Shown piece after piece: positions 12,300 through 26,600 of a stretch of DNA of 64,000 bases. The stretch's first letter is position 1. Each line of letters starts with the position of its first letter. A model generated the notes under the pieces. It was not told where the DNA came from. It made no database searches and saw nothing but the letters and a program-made list of their open reading frames with translations. This stretch comes from Monosporascus cannonballus (Eukaryota > Ascomycota > Sordariomycetes > Xylariales), in assembly GCA_004154925.1 (NCBI GenBank), contig QJNS01000175.1, forward strand, positions 103,739 through 167,738. The letters run 5' to 3'. The position numbers and the translations under genes were made by a program.

Positions 12300-15200
12300 A
12301 AATATTAAAAGAAATTTATAATATTAATTATTCGTACAAATATTTTAAAAATTTAATATGTAATAAAAGAAATTATGAAATTAATTTTTAACCGTAATAA
12401 AACGATAAACAATTTATTTAACCGGATAACGGAAATAAACAAATATTTTTTTAACGAAAATAATAAAAAACCTTTTATAAAATAAGATCCGTTTTATTAA
12501 AAATTTACGGTAGATTTATTACTTAATAACGCGTTTGTAAAAACGAATCGTAAACTTATAAAATAGCTTTTATAAAACGAAAAATAAAAAACGTTCCGTT
12601 CGTTTTTTGCCATATTCCGTACGAAAATAAAAGAAAACCGGTTTATTTCCAGCTTTTTTATAATAATTTGCTTAAATATTATAATATTTATGCTTACTAA
12701 AAAATAATTACGATTTAATTATTAATTCGAAATAAACAATTTACGAAAGGATTTTTATATCGATAATTTCCTTTTTTATATAAAGAAATAAGTTGAAAAT
12801 AAGCAGGTAATATAATTCGTTAAAAAATAATTATAATATATAAATTAAAATAATAATTAACGGTTTTAAAATTATTTCTTAGATTTTGAATTTAAATTAA
12901 TTAAATATAAAAGTTTAACGTAATTTTTAATAATTAAAATATTTTCTTTTAATATTAATATTAATACGTAATTCCGTAATACGTTAATAACGAAAAATAT
13001 GTTTTATAACGATTATAATCGTTAAATATATAAAGAAAAAAATAATTAATTATTTAAAACTTTTATTTAATTATAATAGAAGTAAAAAAATAATAATTTA
13101 ATATTTCGATAAAAAAACGAAACGGCGAATTAATAATATTATATCGGCCAAATTAATAAACCGGCTTAAATAATAAATGCTTAAAAAATATATTTATAAA
13201 AAACGTAATATAATTAATATAATTAATTTTTAAATTTATAAATTAATAATAGGATAATCGAAAAAACCGATCCGGAAATAATTCGGAATAAGGTTCGGAT
13301 AAGCGGCTTTATACGAAATAATTTTCCGATAACGAAATAAAAATTTAGAAATAAAAAAAAACAATATATCCGTTATACCGCCACGAATTATTCGAATAAG
13401 GAATACCTTAAATATAAATCCGTAAAACGGCTTCGTCCGGTTAAAACGAAAATTACGGCAGCTAGCCTATAAGATACTGTTAATGGGAATAATAATTCGG
13501 ATAACGAAAATTTAAAAAAATAACTTTTATTAAAAATTGCTGGCAAAAAAAAACGTAATAAAAGAAAAATTATAAAATATTAATAATAAATTAAATAATA
13601 ACTTTTTTATGTTGGACGCCTTAATTAATAATATTATATATATAAATATATTTATGATTTTAAATTTAATTAACGGCTAATTCGCCGTTTAAAATTATAA
13701 CGTATAATTATTATATTTTATCGGCTAAAACAAATAAAAAATAACGAATTTATAATATCTGCAATTTGAAAAATTACTTACGTTAACGTAAATTTGGACG
13801 GCCGCCTAAAACGAATCTGGGAATATATTATTAAAAATTTATCCTATTTTTTTATTTTAAGAAAACATTAAATAAAATATAATAATATTATATATAAAGC
13901 GAAATAACGGTTTATTTCTTTTGCGAATAACGTTATAATACTTATATTATGCGAAAAGAAATATTTTAATAAGAAATTGAAAAACCGCTTAAAAAGGCAG
14001 TTATAAAAATATAAAAAAGCCCGCTTAATAATAACTATAATCTTTACCGCAATAATATAGTAAAACCGTAATAAAAAAAACAAAACATAATTATTTGCAA
14101 TTTTTATGAAAAATATTAATAAGGCTTTAAAAATAAAATCATAATTAATTTTTAAAAATATAATAAAATATTTTTTTAAGGAAATACCGGAATTCTGAAA
14201 CCTTTTCATAAATAACGAAAATTCGTTATTATTATTTTATTATAATAATAATAACGTAACGATAAACCTAAAAATAAATATTTCGGGTTAAGAAAAAGTA
14301 ATTTAATAAAATTCTTTATACGGAATATTAAAAAGATTTTATTAATTTTATATAAAATATTTATAAATTTATTTAATACAAGTTGGATTTGGGTTAATAA
14401 CTTTTTTTTAAAATACCCCGGTATTATTCGTAAAAAGGTTTAACGGAAATTTGCGGTTTTACATAAATTATTAGGAATTAAATAAAATTACGAAATAAAA
14501 CCGTTATTTTCTTCCGTTAATAAAAGAAACGTTAAAAAGTTTATTATAGGCCCGGTAATTTACGAAATTTAACGTTCGAATAACCTTTTATTGGTTACGT
14601 ATCCGTTAAAAAATAAATAAAAAATTACGATCCGTACATATTTCGGGTCGTTCAAATAGTTAATATATTTATTCGGCTTTAATGGTATACCGGTTATTTT
14701 CTAATATTATATTAATATTATATTAAAATATTGTCTTAATAATTTTTATTCCGTATATATAAATAATATATTAATTTATTCGTCCGGCTTTCGAACCGAT
14801 TATAAGGCCAAAATTAAATTAATATTTTGCCGTTTAATGGAAATAAAATTAAAGCTGGACTTAAATAAATACGAATTCGTAATCCAAAACACAAAATACC
14901 TAAAGTTTATTATTAAAGCAAAAATAAATTTAAAAATCGATTTTAAAATAATACCCGTTATTTGAAAATAAAAGACCCTTATTAACGTAAAAAGGATTAA
15001 ATATTTTATTAAGTTTGCCAATTTTTACCGAATCTTTATAAAATATTTTAATTAAATAATAATTCCCCTTTTAAAATCGATTAAAAAAGAAACATTTTTC
15101 CGCTAAAAAAACAAAAAATAATAAGTTTTAACCCATTTAAAAAACCTTTTATTATAACGTTTATCCTTATATATTAAAACCCCTTAAAAGATAATAATAA

Positions 15201-17170
15201 AGGTAAATTATTTCGGCTAAATAATTTAAAAATATTTATTCTATTTCGATTTATTATAACGCTTATAATTAATTAGGTATTTCTTAAACAGATTTATTTT
15301 TAACTAAATATAATTACAAAATAAATAATAAAAAACTAGTAATTATCGTTAAAACGTTAACCGAATAAAAAAAAGATTTTAAAAATTAATTAACCTTTTT
15401 ACGATTTCAATAAATTATACAAACCTTTAATATTTTATAAATATCCGTAAATTTAGTAAAAAATAAATTTAATAAACCAATTTTTTATTCGCTTTTAATT
15501 TTGTATTTAAGTATTATTTTAACAAATTAACAAATTAACCCGATAATATATTTCGTAAGTTATAAAACGTATTTTGTAATAAAAATATTAAATTCAAAAG
15601 GCGGATAATTTGGTTACTTAAAAGAATGATTATTTAATAAATTAATATAGATTTAAAACATCCTAATAACCGTAATTTACCTAAAATAAGAAAATAACGA
15701 ATAACCAGTTATACCCCCCGGCAAAAAAGTATTTCTCAAAAAAAACCTTTAAAAAATATAAAATTTAAAAATTACCAAAATTAAAACCTTAAATATGGCA
15801 TTTACCGTTATAACGCAAAAATTCGGTAATTTCTCCCCGGCTATAAACATAATAAAAATTTTTATAACGGTATATTTTTTTAGCTTTAAAAATTTGTTAT
15901 AATTTAAAAAACGTATTTAAACTTTTATTTAAAAACCGTACCGGATAATATTAATTTAATAAATATACGATTTTTATATTACCGGTTGCCCAAACAAAGA
16001 TGTTACGTTAATAATATTAATCCGTAATTATTATTAGCTGGGATAAATCTAAAATATACGTTATTTTTGGGGTAATTACAATATATATCGCAAATTATAC
16101 GTATAGAAAGAAAGAAAAAAAAAGGTTATTACGGCTTTTATTTATTTCAAATTAATTTTATTTAAATTTTTCGATAAACTATATAATCGATTTATCGGCA
16201 AAACAAAAAAAACCTTTATTTTCTTATAATATTTTGTAATCACTTAATAAAAACGGTTATTTTAAAATTAATATCTAATATAAACGTAAAAGCGTATATT
16301 TAACGTTTTATTATTTATTATTAAAAATATTACGGTTTTCTTAAAGAATTAATATTAGATAAAAAAATACTTAAATAAATAAATTTTGAATTTATTTATG
16401 CAACTTAATAAATATATAATAATATCTTAATACACTTTTTATTTTCAAATAAACAAAATTACGGAAAATATTAACCTACATATTTTCGCGTATTTCCGTT
16501 ATTTTATAAGTTATATATAATATAATTAAACCGAATGTTTACCGGTAATATAATTAATTTTTAATAACAAATATTTATCGTTAATAATAATTTCTTTTAA
16601 TTTACGGATATAATATCGAGCCTATTAATAAAATACCGATAATTATTTAATTAATTTTTAAAACGGAAAAAATTATTAATTTCGTTAAGGAATTATAAAA
16701 AAGTATAAAATTCGCATACGTTAATATATTATTAATATAAATCTAAATAAAATAATTAATTCATATTTTTAAAAAATAAATATAATATTTCGAAATACAT
16801 AATTTAATATAATTAAACTTAAAAAACGTAATTATTTTAAATATAAAATTATTATAATTTTGCCGTATAATAATATAAAATTAAATATATTCTTAAAAAT
16901 ATATCCGAAATTTAATATATATTTCTTAAAATTAATAGCAAAAATTCGTTATTTAATTAAATTCTAAATAATAATTAACCGTTATCGATATTATTAAATA
17001 TATATATATATATAATAAAATATATATTAAAAGCCAAAAATAAACCTATAAATTGCGGTTACCGAAAAAAGCTATTCGTAAAATAAGTAAATTATGCTAA
17101 ATTAATATAAAAATTATATAGTAATTTCAAAAATATAATTACTTTTAATAATTTCGAAAAGTTATTTGGA
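12300..17170 (+). pseudogene. gag-pol remnant of element A
   Basis: Decayed Ty3/gypsy polyprotein. The clearest piece is the reverse transcriptase palm-to-thumb: LDLNKYEFVIQ followed by YLKFIIKA around 14850-14925, and KFANFYRIFIKYF at about 15011-15049, matching the family motifs 'Y-L-G-F-I' and 'G-F-A-N-F-Y-R-R-F-I'. RNase H and integrase should follow from 15100 to about 16700 but are too mutated to place exactly. A C-terminal segment near 17118-17168 (ITFNNFEKLFGNG) resembles the end of a chromodomain region. Stops occur in every frame. Minus-strand ORFs at 13868-14209 and 14800-15021 are antisense shadows. Confidence 0.8.
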
Positions 17171-17289
17171 AACGGAAACGGAATTAGCAGAAACGTAAAA
17201 GCACGAATAGGGATAAAAAAACGGTATAAGCAAAACCGCCGCCGCCTTGCCGTAACCTCGTTATTCCCTAAAGGCGAAAAAAAGGGTGA

Positions 17290-17479
17290 TATTATAGGTT
17301 AAAACCTATAGGGCGGTTCGGGCTTACGGAACGAACTTCTTAGCCCGAGCTTACCCATATGTATATAAGAAATAGCCACCTTATTAGTGGTTAGCTGTTT
17401 CTCCCTTTCCCTACTTACCTTAAATATAAATTTTCGTTAGGCCATGCCTCCGTTTAGCCTACGTATCGTGCCCGTCATA
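17290..17479 (+). repeat. 3' LTR of element A
   Basis: 190-bp partner of 11936-12125. The first bases TATTATAGG are the mutated form of TGTTACAGG. A TATATAAG box lies at 17362-17369. Confidence 0.93.
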
Positions 17480-17757
17480 TTCTTAAATTGAAATTAATCA
17501 ATATAGTTTCAATTTTTTTCAAAGATAAATATTTTATTTATATATAACTAATGTTATCTTATTAACTACAAATAATATATAATATATTTATAATTATTTA
17601 TATGTTTTTCATAATACTTCCGAAAAATAATATATTTCTTTATAGTTCTTATCACAATTACAATAATATTCTATTAAACAAAATATTTTTTTATTATTAA
17701 ATTCTATAAATATTAAATATTTTTAATTTAGTATAAATGTTTACAAAATTCGATATT

Positions 17758-18234
17758 CGTTACGCGACGGAAATAAAACCGTAGCTATTATACTATTAAA
17801 AATAGAACGTTATCAAGTTAAGCTTTAACTACCTTGTTTTGCCTTTTATACCGATTCGGTGTTCTTTAAACTGATAATAGTAAGTCTTTCTTTAATTACA
17901 TCATTTCGATGCAAGTAATTAAAAGTGATACGCCTCTAACCGAAAATCGCGTAACTGTCGTTCGGCGATTTTCGAATTGTGCGTCGATCTTAAACTTTAT
18001 GTTCGAATAGCTGCGTTAACTGGAAGTCGGTCCTGTACTCAGTATATTTGCAAAATAAGTTAACTGCCTAATTCAGAAATGGAACTCTTAACCCATAGAA
18101 AACTTGATAAATTATTACAGTACGAAAACAAAAACGTAGCCATTATACTGTTAAAAGTAAAACGTTATCAGATCGAACATTAACCGCTTTATTCTGCCTT
18201 ATGTACCTATTAAGTACTACGTAGAATTATAATA
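17758..18234 (+). mobile_element. TRIM-like composite: two 122-bp direct repeats
   Basis: Two diverged direct repeats of 122 bp (17758-17879 and 18113-18234) enclose 233 bp of non-coding DNA. The unit is flanked on both sides by ATATT (17753-17757 and 18235-18239), a candidate 5-bp target duplication. Both repeats match the single copies at 20564-20687 and 44310-44433, whose ends are TGTTACGG...TGACA-like. The design (short LTRs, no coding, total 477 bp) is that of a terminal-repeat retrotransposon in miniature. No primer-binding site was recognised. ATATT could match by chance in such AT-rich DNA. Confidence 0.55.
17941..17974. other. 10-bp perfect hairpin inside the TRIM-like unit
   Basis: CGAAAATCGC (17941-17950) pairs with GCGATTTTCG (17965-17974) across a 14-nt loop. 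It is one of few GC-containing perfect stems in the AT block, and lies in the middle of the spacer between the two direct repeats. Confidence 0.6.
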
Positions 18235-18239
18235 ATATT

Positions 18240-19770
18240 ATTAAAATAAATAATTATTTACGAACTATTTTGAAATATATATAAAAAGAACATTATATTT
18301 AAAATTAAATTTTTAAAGTATTTTAGTCTAACGTTTAATTTAGTAATGATACATTATGAAACTTTATAAATGCATATATTATAATATATAAAAAAGTGTA
18401 AAGAAACTTTAAAATTTATATATATTTAATAATAAATTATTTACTTAAAATATATATTAATTTAATATTGTTAAGTAAATTATTATGGATTTATAAACAT
18501 TATTTAAATTATTAGTATAAAATTTAAAATCTATAAATGATTTTTAGTAAATATAAATAAAATGGTATTTTAATAGTATTTCTTTCGTAATATATTTTTA
18601 ATTAAACTTTAAGGTTTACTAATGTAATATAACATATTATAATTTAAGAATTAAAATTAATTATATTTGATGAATTATTAATGTGTTCATTATAGTTAAT
18701 TTATTAGTATTTGTAATGTATCAAAAATCTAAAATATGTTTTTAAATAATTCAGGTGTTTTATAAAATACATTTAACTAAGTATTGAATTAAGTATTATA
18801 TAATGAAATTCTATATATTATTATTACATATAATTTGCATCTTTTTTAATTTGTTTATTTTCTATATTTAATCTTATATATTATACATTTTAACATTGCA
18901 ATAATAAGAAGAACATAAAATATAAGTTCGAAAAGTATTATCGCTATAAACGAAAATATTTAAAATTGGAATTATATTTTTTATACTTTTAACGTCAAAT
19001 ATATTTAATTTGTATTTTCATATATTGTTTAATACTTTTAGTTTTATTATTTATATTTTAACAGAACTATATAGTTTAAAATATATAAAATATATAAAAT
19101 GTAAGTTTAGAAACTTTAATGATATATTTAAATATTTAACTAATATTTCATATTAACAAAATCTTAATAAAATATAACGTTGAATATATATAGAAATTAT
19201 ATTTTATCCTGACGTAATAACGGTATTTTACTAAATATTATATCATATCGAATCACTGAAATATAATTTTTATTGCTTATAAAATACTTCTTTTCAAAAG
19301 TTTAATATTAATATTATAATATAATGTTTAAAATTGTAAAAACTTTAAAAATTCTTATAACATTAATATTAATTTAATTAATAATGAAACTCTAAATATA
19401 AGAAAATTTATTTTGCTATTATTGTATATCTCTATTTAGTCTTTACATTAAATATTCTGTATTGTTAATAATTAGATATAATACAATTAACTTTTATATT
19501 GTAATTTAAATACTATTCTATTACAATTAATTGAGGTTTATGTAATTATATAGAGATTTATCAACGTATTGATAATATAATAATTTACTTAAAATCATCA
19601 ATTTATATATTATATCATATCATTCATACAACAATGGGAATTAATTAAATAAAAATAATTCTTTTTTGTATATTCTTTACCGAAATTAATACCCAAAATC
19701 TTTTTGATTATTTCAAATGTAATATAAAAACTGTTATAACTCGAGACAAGATCGACTGCAAAAAACGGTT
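18240..19770. other. AT-rich spacer without gene
   Basis: Nothing recognisable: very AT-rich, no open frame of note, no LTR. Confidence 0.7.
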
Positions 19771-19774
19771 TGAT

Positions 19775-20520
19775 TTATCTGAGCTGCTTACGTAATCTAC
19801 ATAATATTAACTTGTAATATAAATTTATTTTTAATATACCTTTAATATTGCAGCCGTAGTATTTTGGTGTTTCATTAGGGTATGTACCAAGCGGATATCT
19901 AGAATTCCGATTTTGTTTTAGTATTTTACTAATTAAAAAGTTACAATTTTTTAACGCTAATATTCTTATATCGGATATAGGCTTTTTCCACGCTAATAGA
20001 TACGCCAAACTTCGTCTTTAAATTTAACCTGCTTTTTGGAGCATAGTTTATCTTAAGCCTATTTTGGTATATTCTACAAATGTCGTATTTTTGCGCATTC
20101 GCACCATTTACTTTATTTTTATATTTTTTCATTTTTTCGTTTAGTTTACATAATTTGTGTTTCAAATATTTAACCTCTTTTTAAATTTCTCACTATACCA
20201 TGTACGGTTATCGTCGTATTTATCTTCGTTATTCTCGTTATCGTCGTTATTGTTTGAGGTTTTTTTCTAATTCTTGGTTCGATATTATTCGTTATTCTAT
20301 GTACATATATCGGTATTAACGTATTTTAATTAATTTCTTTAGCGTTAATATATTGCTAGTGGTTAAATTTACGATCGTAATTATATTTAAGAGTCGTTAT
20401 CTTATGTTCTATATAATTCTGATCGTCGTTACCTACTTCTTTCTTGTAAAACCTTTTTTTCTTATTTCTTTTGGTTTACGTAAATTGAATTAAAAATACT
20501 GTAAATCTTTTGTTGGTTAA
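19775..20520 (-). pseudogene. Decayed coding segment, unknown
   Basis: On the minus strand this stretch keeps a coding look. Two overlapping open pieces (19775-20008 and 19941-20165) are in different frames, and upstream of them, near 20200-20270, lies an Asn/Asp/Glu-rich run (NNDDNENNEDKYDDN) followed by RTWYSEKFKKR. The second piece reads on from MKHKLCKLNEKMKKY, a basic segment. This could be the remnant of a transposase or other mobile-element protein, but I recognise no domain. Stops and frame changes show it is not functional. Confidence 0.3.
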
Positions 20521-20563
20521 TACTAGTTTTCCGACCAGTTTTACGAGAATTACAATCGATAAC

Positions 20564-20687
20564 TGTTACGGCATAGAAAAACAAGAGTCTAGCTATCATA
20601 CTACTAAAAGCGGAACGTTGTCAGCTCGAGCACTGACCGCCTTGTTCTGCTCTATATACCTACTAGGTGCCACTTAGGACTGTGACA
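20564..20687 (+). repeat. Solo 124-bp LTR-like repeat
   Basis: Best-preserved copy of the short repeat family, starting TGTTACGGCATAG and ending GGACTGTGACA. It is flanked by ATAAC (20559-20563) and GTAAC (20688-20692), a near-perfect 5-bp target duplication. The TG...CA ends and duplication support an LTR left by recombination. The copy matches 17758-17879, 18113-18234 and, inverted, 44310-44433. Confidence 0.7.
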
Positions 20688-20692
20688 GTAAC

Positions 20693-23600
20693 CTTATTAT
20701 TAATTTTTTATTATATCTAAAAGAATTTCTAATAGTTATCGCCGTTATGTTAAATATCCGCGCATATCTTGTCAATTTGTACAAGCTATGCGAAAAAATA
20801 CCTTTACTAGTTATAATATTGAATAATTATAGAATAAGTTAATAAAACTCGATATACGTTCATTTTTTACGCCGAGAATTTGAGCTGTTTTTAAAGAAAT
20901 ACTGTTAATAATATAAGATATCGGTATAATAATCGGGTTACGCGTAATATTATTTTTAATAATGATCGATTAAACTTTAATATAATCATATCGTGCAGTT
21001 ATATTATTTGTATTTTAGTTATACGGCCTTATAATAATCTTTGTAATAATATTTTTATCTCTCGTTTTTCTAAGTATTTATAATTACCTGAAATATTCAG
21101 CCATTTTTTTAGTGCCGCATAAATTACAATTATTTTTACATTTAATGTTTTACTTAAAAATAATGATATTTTGGAATCGATAATATCTTAGATTTTTATT
21201 TATTGACTTATTCCACATTAAATTAAAAAAATAGTTTTAGTAATAAGATTTATAATAAGCGTTTTATTTCTGATATTAATAATTTAGAAAATTCTGTGTT
21301 AATTGTTTATATTCGAAAACATTGAAAATTAAACTTTATGAATAACGCGGATAATATAATTTTGTACTTTTAGATAAATTTCGTTACACTTTAACGTTTA
21401 CTTTTTCATTCTAATATATGGTCAGGCTTTTTTGAACAGACGCGATTTTTGAGTGTTTAATTTATCTTTAATAAATATTAATAACTCCGAAAACCAAAAT
21501 AAGTTATTACCGTTTAAACGTTCGAGCTTTTAATTTCAGTTTTCTTTTCGGCTTAATGTTTCATTTTATTAATAATGTAATTCATTAAAATATTTATTAT
21601 TGTTTCAAGTCTAAATATTTGTTATATATTTCTTTGCTAAAAAGTTTAAAAACATTTAAATTATGTTTTATTACAAATACCTAAGTATTTCATACTAATA
21701 AATAGAGTTATTACTTTAATATGAATATAATTTGTGGTATTTATATTTATTTTATTTTTATATACAAAGATAAGTTCCTGTAAATTATATATATATATAA
21801 TAATCTCTAATTTAGAAAATATATTTTCCGTACATAATTATTTATCGAGATAAAACATTATTTCCAATTAATTATTTATTTATAATACAAAGACACATCG
21901 TCTACCATTTTATATTAATAGTATAAAAATAATATATAAAAATATTTTAATGTTTTGTTCCATAAATATAAGGTTTTAATAAACGGATTTATATTACTTT
22001 ATATGTAGAAGTATATCTATAAATATATCAGAGTTTGTGTCGAATTACAATTTTATTAAATATTTCTTTATAAATAGCGAAAACAACATTTCTAAATAAC
22101 AAATAGAAAAAATCGTTTGTTATAAAGAGGAATATTTTATAATTCAGAAACGAAAACTTCCTTTACGAATACTTATTATGCAAAAAGATATTTCTTTATA
22201 GATTAATGATTTCGAACCCCCGATTTTGAAAAACAAAATAAAAGAGGTACCTTTTCCTCAAAGCCGTAACGACAACGAGCGAAACCATTACTTAGTAGTT
22301 TTTTAAACTGTTTTTAATGAAGTCGAAAACCTTCGTCTATAAATTTCAGGTTTCGTTAAATTTAAGTAAGATATATATTAATAAAGAAATGTTAAAATAA
22401 TGGTCAGTATAAAAATATAAAATATAATAAATATTTATTTCTTATATACATGAAATTTAAAGCAAAAGTCCAATTCGTTTTTATGAATAAACGTCATTAC
22501 TATTAACTTAACCTGTTTTTTATATAACTTTTTATAACAAAAATATCAAGCCGTTAATTTATAACGTATTCTCATAATATGTAGAAAAAATTCCTTAATG
22601 TTAAAAGAATAAAATCTTTTTCGATTTTTTTTGCACGTATTTTTTTAATTACGTAAAAATAAGGAATATGATTTTTATATATTTTACAGACAACGTAGTT
22701 TTGTTAAAAGTTATATTTAATGATTTCTATTATAAATTGTGATTAATTTAAGTACTATTTCCGATATGTAAAAAACGAATTTAACAATATATTTAAATCG
22801 GTCGATATTATCGATAAGCTTTTTGAAAATAGTTCCAGCAAACCTTCTTTTACTTTTAATAGAATCTAAATAATATTAATTATTTCTATTTCGAAATCAG
22901 AAAGATCATCGAATTATTCCTTAAAAACCAAATTATTTATATATATTCCAAATAAGGTTAGACAAGTAAAATTAAAGATAATTTTAAGTTTTAAAATATA
23001 AATACTGCAATATATAATATTAATTCAAGTAAATAGTTTGATAACATAACATATAAAGTTGTTATATAAATATGAAATCAACATTTAAATGTGTTTTGTT
23101 ATATATTATAGAATATTTAGAATATGACTATTGTTATGTATTTGAATTATATTTATATTTTATTTATTATTTATTAATTAATCCATTTGTATTTTATTAG
23201 TTTTTATACGTATCAATTCGCGTAGTTTGAAAGAGAGAACATTACCGCTAAAAATCATTAATATTACAAAATATAATTGAATTCTTTAATGATCTCAAAT
23301 TTTACGAAATTCCTATTAATATAATTGCGAATACCTTAAGTTTAATAATTAATTCACCTTTTAGCCACTAAATATTATAAACCTTTATTTCATAATACCG
23401 TTTATTTTTAAATAATATCCATAGATATTAAGATATTAATTAATATTTAGCATTATTTTATTATATAATCTTAGGTGTATATTATAGAATTTATATCATA
23501 TATTAAATAATTTATAAACTATGTAATACTTATTTTAGTCGGAATTATTACGTTAATATATAAGGTTAAAAACATCTCAACTTCAGGAATGAAGCAAAAA

Positions 23601-26600
23601 CATTCAAAGTTTTCTTGTTTCAATAAAAGTATATTTCCATTTTTAGAATTCAAATAGATTTATACATAGAAGTTGCTTTATAATAGTCTTTTTAGGAAAT
23701 ATAATTCAAATTAATTAAAATTAATAATATAAGATTATTTAAAAAACCGTATAAACAGATTAAACAAATATTATTAAAGCTTTTTTTGATAATCTAAATT
23801 TGACAAAATTATTAGAAATTAATTTTAACAACCGAGATAAAAATATAGACAGAGGTATAGCAAAATTTATAATAATAATTAAAAACCAAGGTTTGTAAAT
23901 ATATTATTGATATCCAAAACATTATAACTGCTACAATAGTAGAATAAATATATTTTATAACAATATAACAAACAGTAGTAAAGATGAAATTAGAACCTTT
24001 TACAACATACACTTTTATATTGATATACTACAAAATTTTAAAAATACATAATGCATTATATTTAATACTGAGTCGTAAACTAACAATTTTCAGAATTTAA
24101 CATGTGATCAACTAGTGAAAAAAAAGCAAATATATTAATTTTATTGAATAAAATAAAGATAGAATCTATCGAATTCGAAACGGTTTACTGTTAAAATTAA
24201 AGTTCAGCAACACATTATAAATATAATATAATAAGATATTTCGAAACTGTTATAGAATTAATAGTAATAGAATAGTTAAACTATTATTGTTAGACAATAA
24301 TGAATTCATTCAAAGAAAGGTTATTTAACAAACACAAATGAAGTATTAATAAATTTAAATTTATTAAGCATAAATGTTATAGCGATAAAACGTTTAATAT
24401 AAAATACAAAAAACTAAAAGGCTAATTTAAGAAGTGTTTAAAAACTAAAAAAAAAGCTTAAAAATCACTAAAAATGTTTTTAAGAAAAAATAAAGGTTAT
24501 CTACATTAAAATGCTTAATACATACTGTAAAGTGTACATCGTACATTATAAATTATAAGAAAGATTTACATATTACTATTAAAGGGAATTTGTCTAGTAA
24601 TTTATTTTACATGTATATTAGGAAGTTTAAGTCGTTTAATTATATTCAAAGAAATAGAATATATAAAAAGTGATTTCGATATTTTTGAATTATTGCTTTA
24701 TAAAATAAATGTGACAAGAAATCACTTTATAAAATTAACTAGAACGAAGCAAAACTTATAGAAAAACCATTTTCATTATTATGATTAACATAACTGTTAG
24801 TTAATCAAAGATTTCATTTCCTATAGAGCCAAATAAAATTATTAAAAAGTTATTACGAATTGTTTTTTTAGTTAATAATTATTATAAAAGCTTTAAAAAA
24901 ATCTTAAAATGAATATTAGCAATCTAATATAAAATATTTAAAAACTAATATTAATACGATAAATTAAGCACATATACAAAATAGAAATTGAATTATTAAA
25001 TAAAAATGGAATAATAACATAAAAACATTTTTAAACACTTTAAAAGCGAAATAGAGCGATAAAAATAATTAATGTAGAAACTTAACATATATAGAAATAT
25101 AAATACGACTTATTAAATTTGAAAAAGAATTAAAAAAACATTATCTATAAAAATGTTATAAAATAGCAAGAGTTAAAGAAAACATTTTTTTAGATAAATG
25201 TCGTAAGCGTATTAATAAAAACCGTTAATATTTTTATTATGTTAAACATATAAATAGACCTATACTAGTATATTATAATAATAAAAGAGAAGGTTTTAAA
25301 TAAATCTTATATTAAATTTAATACTGTTAATAAATATAGTTATTATAAAAACATAGATTAAAGTTTATATCGTTGTAAATTTTGAAATTTCAACTTACGA
25401 TTAAAATAAAAAAGAAATTAAGTACGAAATAAGATATTATATGATTCTTAAAAACTAAGATTAAATATTAAAATGCGGTGTTATGTCCAATAGAAATTTC
25501 GAAAAAAGTTTAAGAAAATTATAAATATATTTGTATGAATTCTTTATTAAGACAAGTATTAATTAGGGCAAATATATTTTAATTATAATAATACGAAGAT
25601 GTAAAAACGCGAAATTTTAATTTGCGACTAAAAATAATAATAAATGGAAATATGAACATATGAAGAATACTTTATTTTATAATGAAATACAATATTAACA
25701 ATATATTAAATAAAAAAGTGTAAGTTATTATTATTTTTATCCCGAAATTTAAATAATTTATTAATATATTTTAATTGTAATTTGGAAAATTCAAGTTTTA
25801 TTTTAATCATTATTATACCTTTATAAATATTAATAATGCTTTTAGAAAACGATTAATAAAAGAATATTTTTATATAACAAATGAAGTTACGAAATAGTAT
25901 TTAAAAAAATCATTTATAAATTCTACAGTGCTTATATTTTGGCGAAAACAAATTACCTCTTTTCAAATTAAGTATAATTTTTAAAATTATTTGAAAAATA
26001 TTGTATTTTTGTAAATTCAACCGCCTATAAGTTTAAGGTTCAGAATTGATTATTAATAATTAAATGCTATTATTTTCAAAAGATCGAATATCGTGCCGTT
26101 TAACGATTAACCTAAAAACTTCAATTTATATAACACTATTTTGTAAAATATTCAACTTTAAACTCGAATATAACTTGGAAAAGATTAAACGAAATATAAA
26201 TACAAAATAGATTTTAAAATAAATTTGTAATTTCTTAAATATATAAATACGTTAATACGCTTTCCCAATAAATTAATAGTTTTTAATGCAGCATATATTT
26301 TATATTTTAAAACCTCTTAATATTTTATTTTCTACTATTTTGACAATATTTCTTTTTTTTCGAAAATAAAAAACATATTAGAACTGTTTATCAAGTCTTT
26401 TAGATTTTTTGAAACCGGAAATTGTTAATTAATAAAAAAGAGATTTTAACTAATAAATAATATGATGTTTAAAATATATTGTTTCTAAGTAATACATTCA
26501 AATAAATTTCCAAAAATCGTTTTAATTAGAAAAATGTGTATTAGACATAATTAAGAAAATACAGATATTTTATAAATTTCTTAATATTATTAAAGATTTA

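Larger units (their letters stand above)
11936..17479 (+). mobile_element. Ty3/gypsy element A with 190-bp LTRs
   Basis: Full-length LTR retrotransposon of 5544 bp, pol on plus. It has two 190-bp LTRs (11936-12125 and 17290-17479) and a perfect 5-bp target duplication TTCTT (11931-11935 and 17480-17484). A purine-rich tract (AAAAAAAGGGTGA) directly precedes the 3' LTR. The interior is heavily AT-shifted. It is a different family from copies 1-4 and the sister of element B at 50062-55530. It sits 40 bp right of copy 1. Confidence 0.95.

Noticed and set aside
13868..14209. 113-codon minus ORF inside element A
   Set aside because: Opposite to pol in a mutated gypsy element; Phe/Ile/Lys-rich chance translation, not kept in element B.
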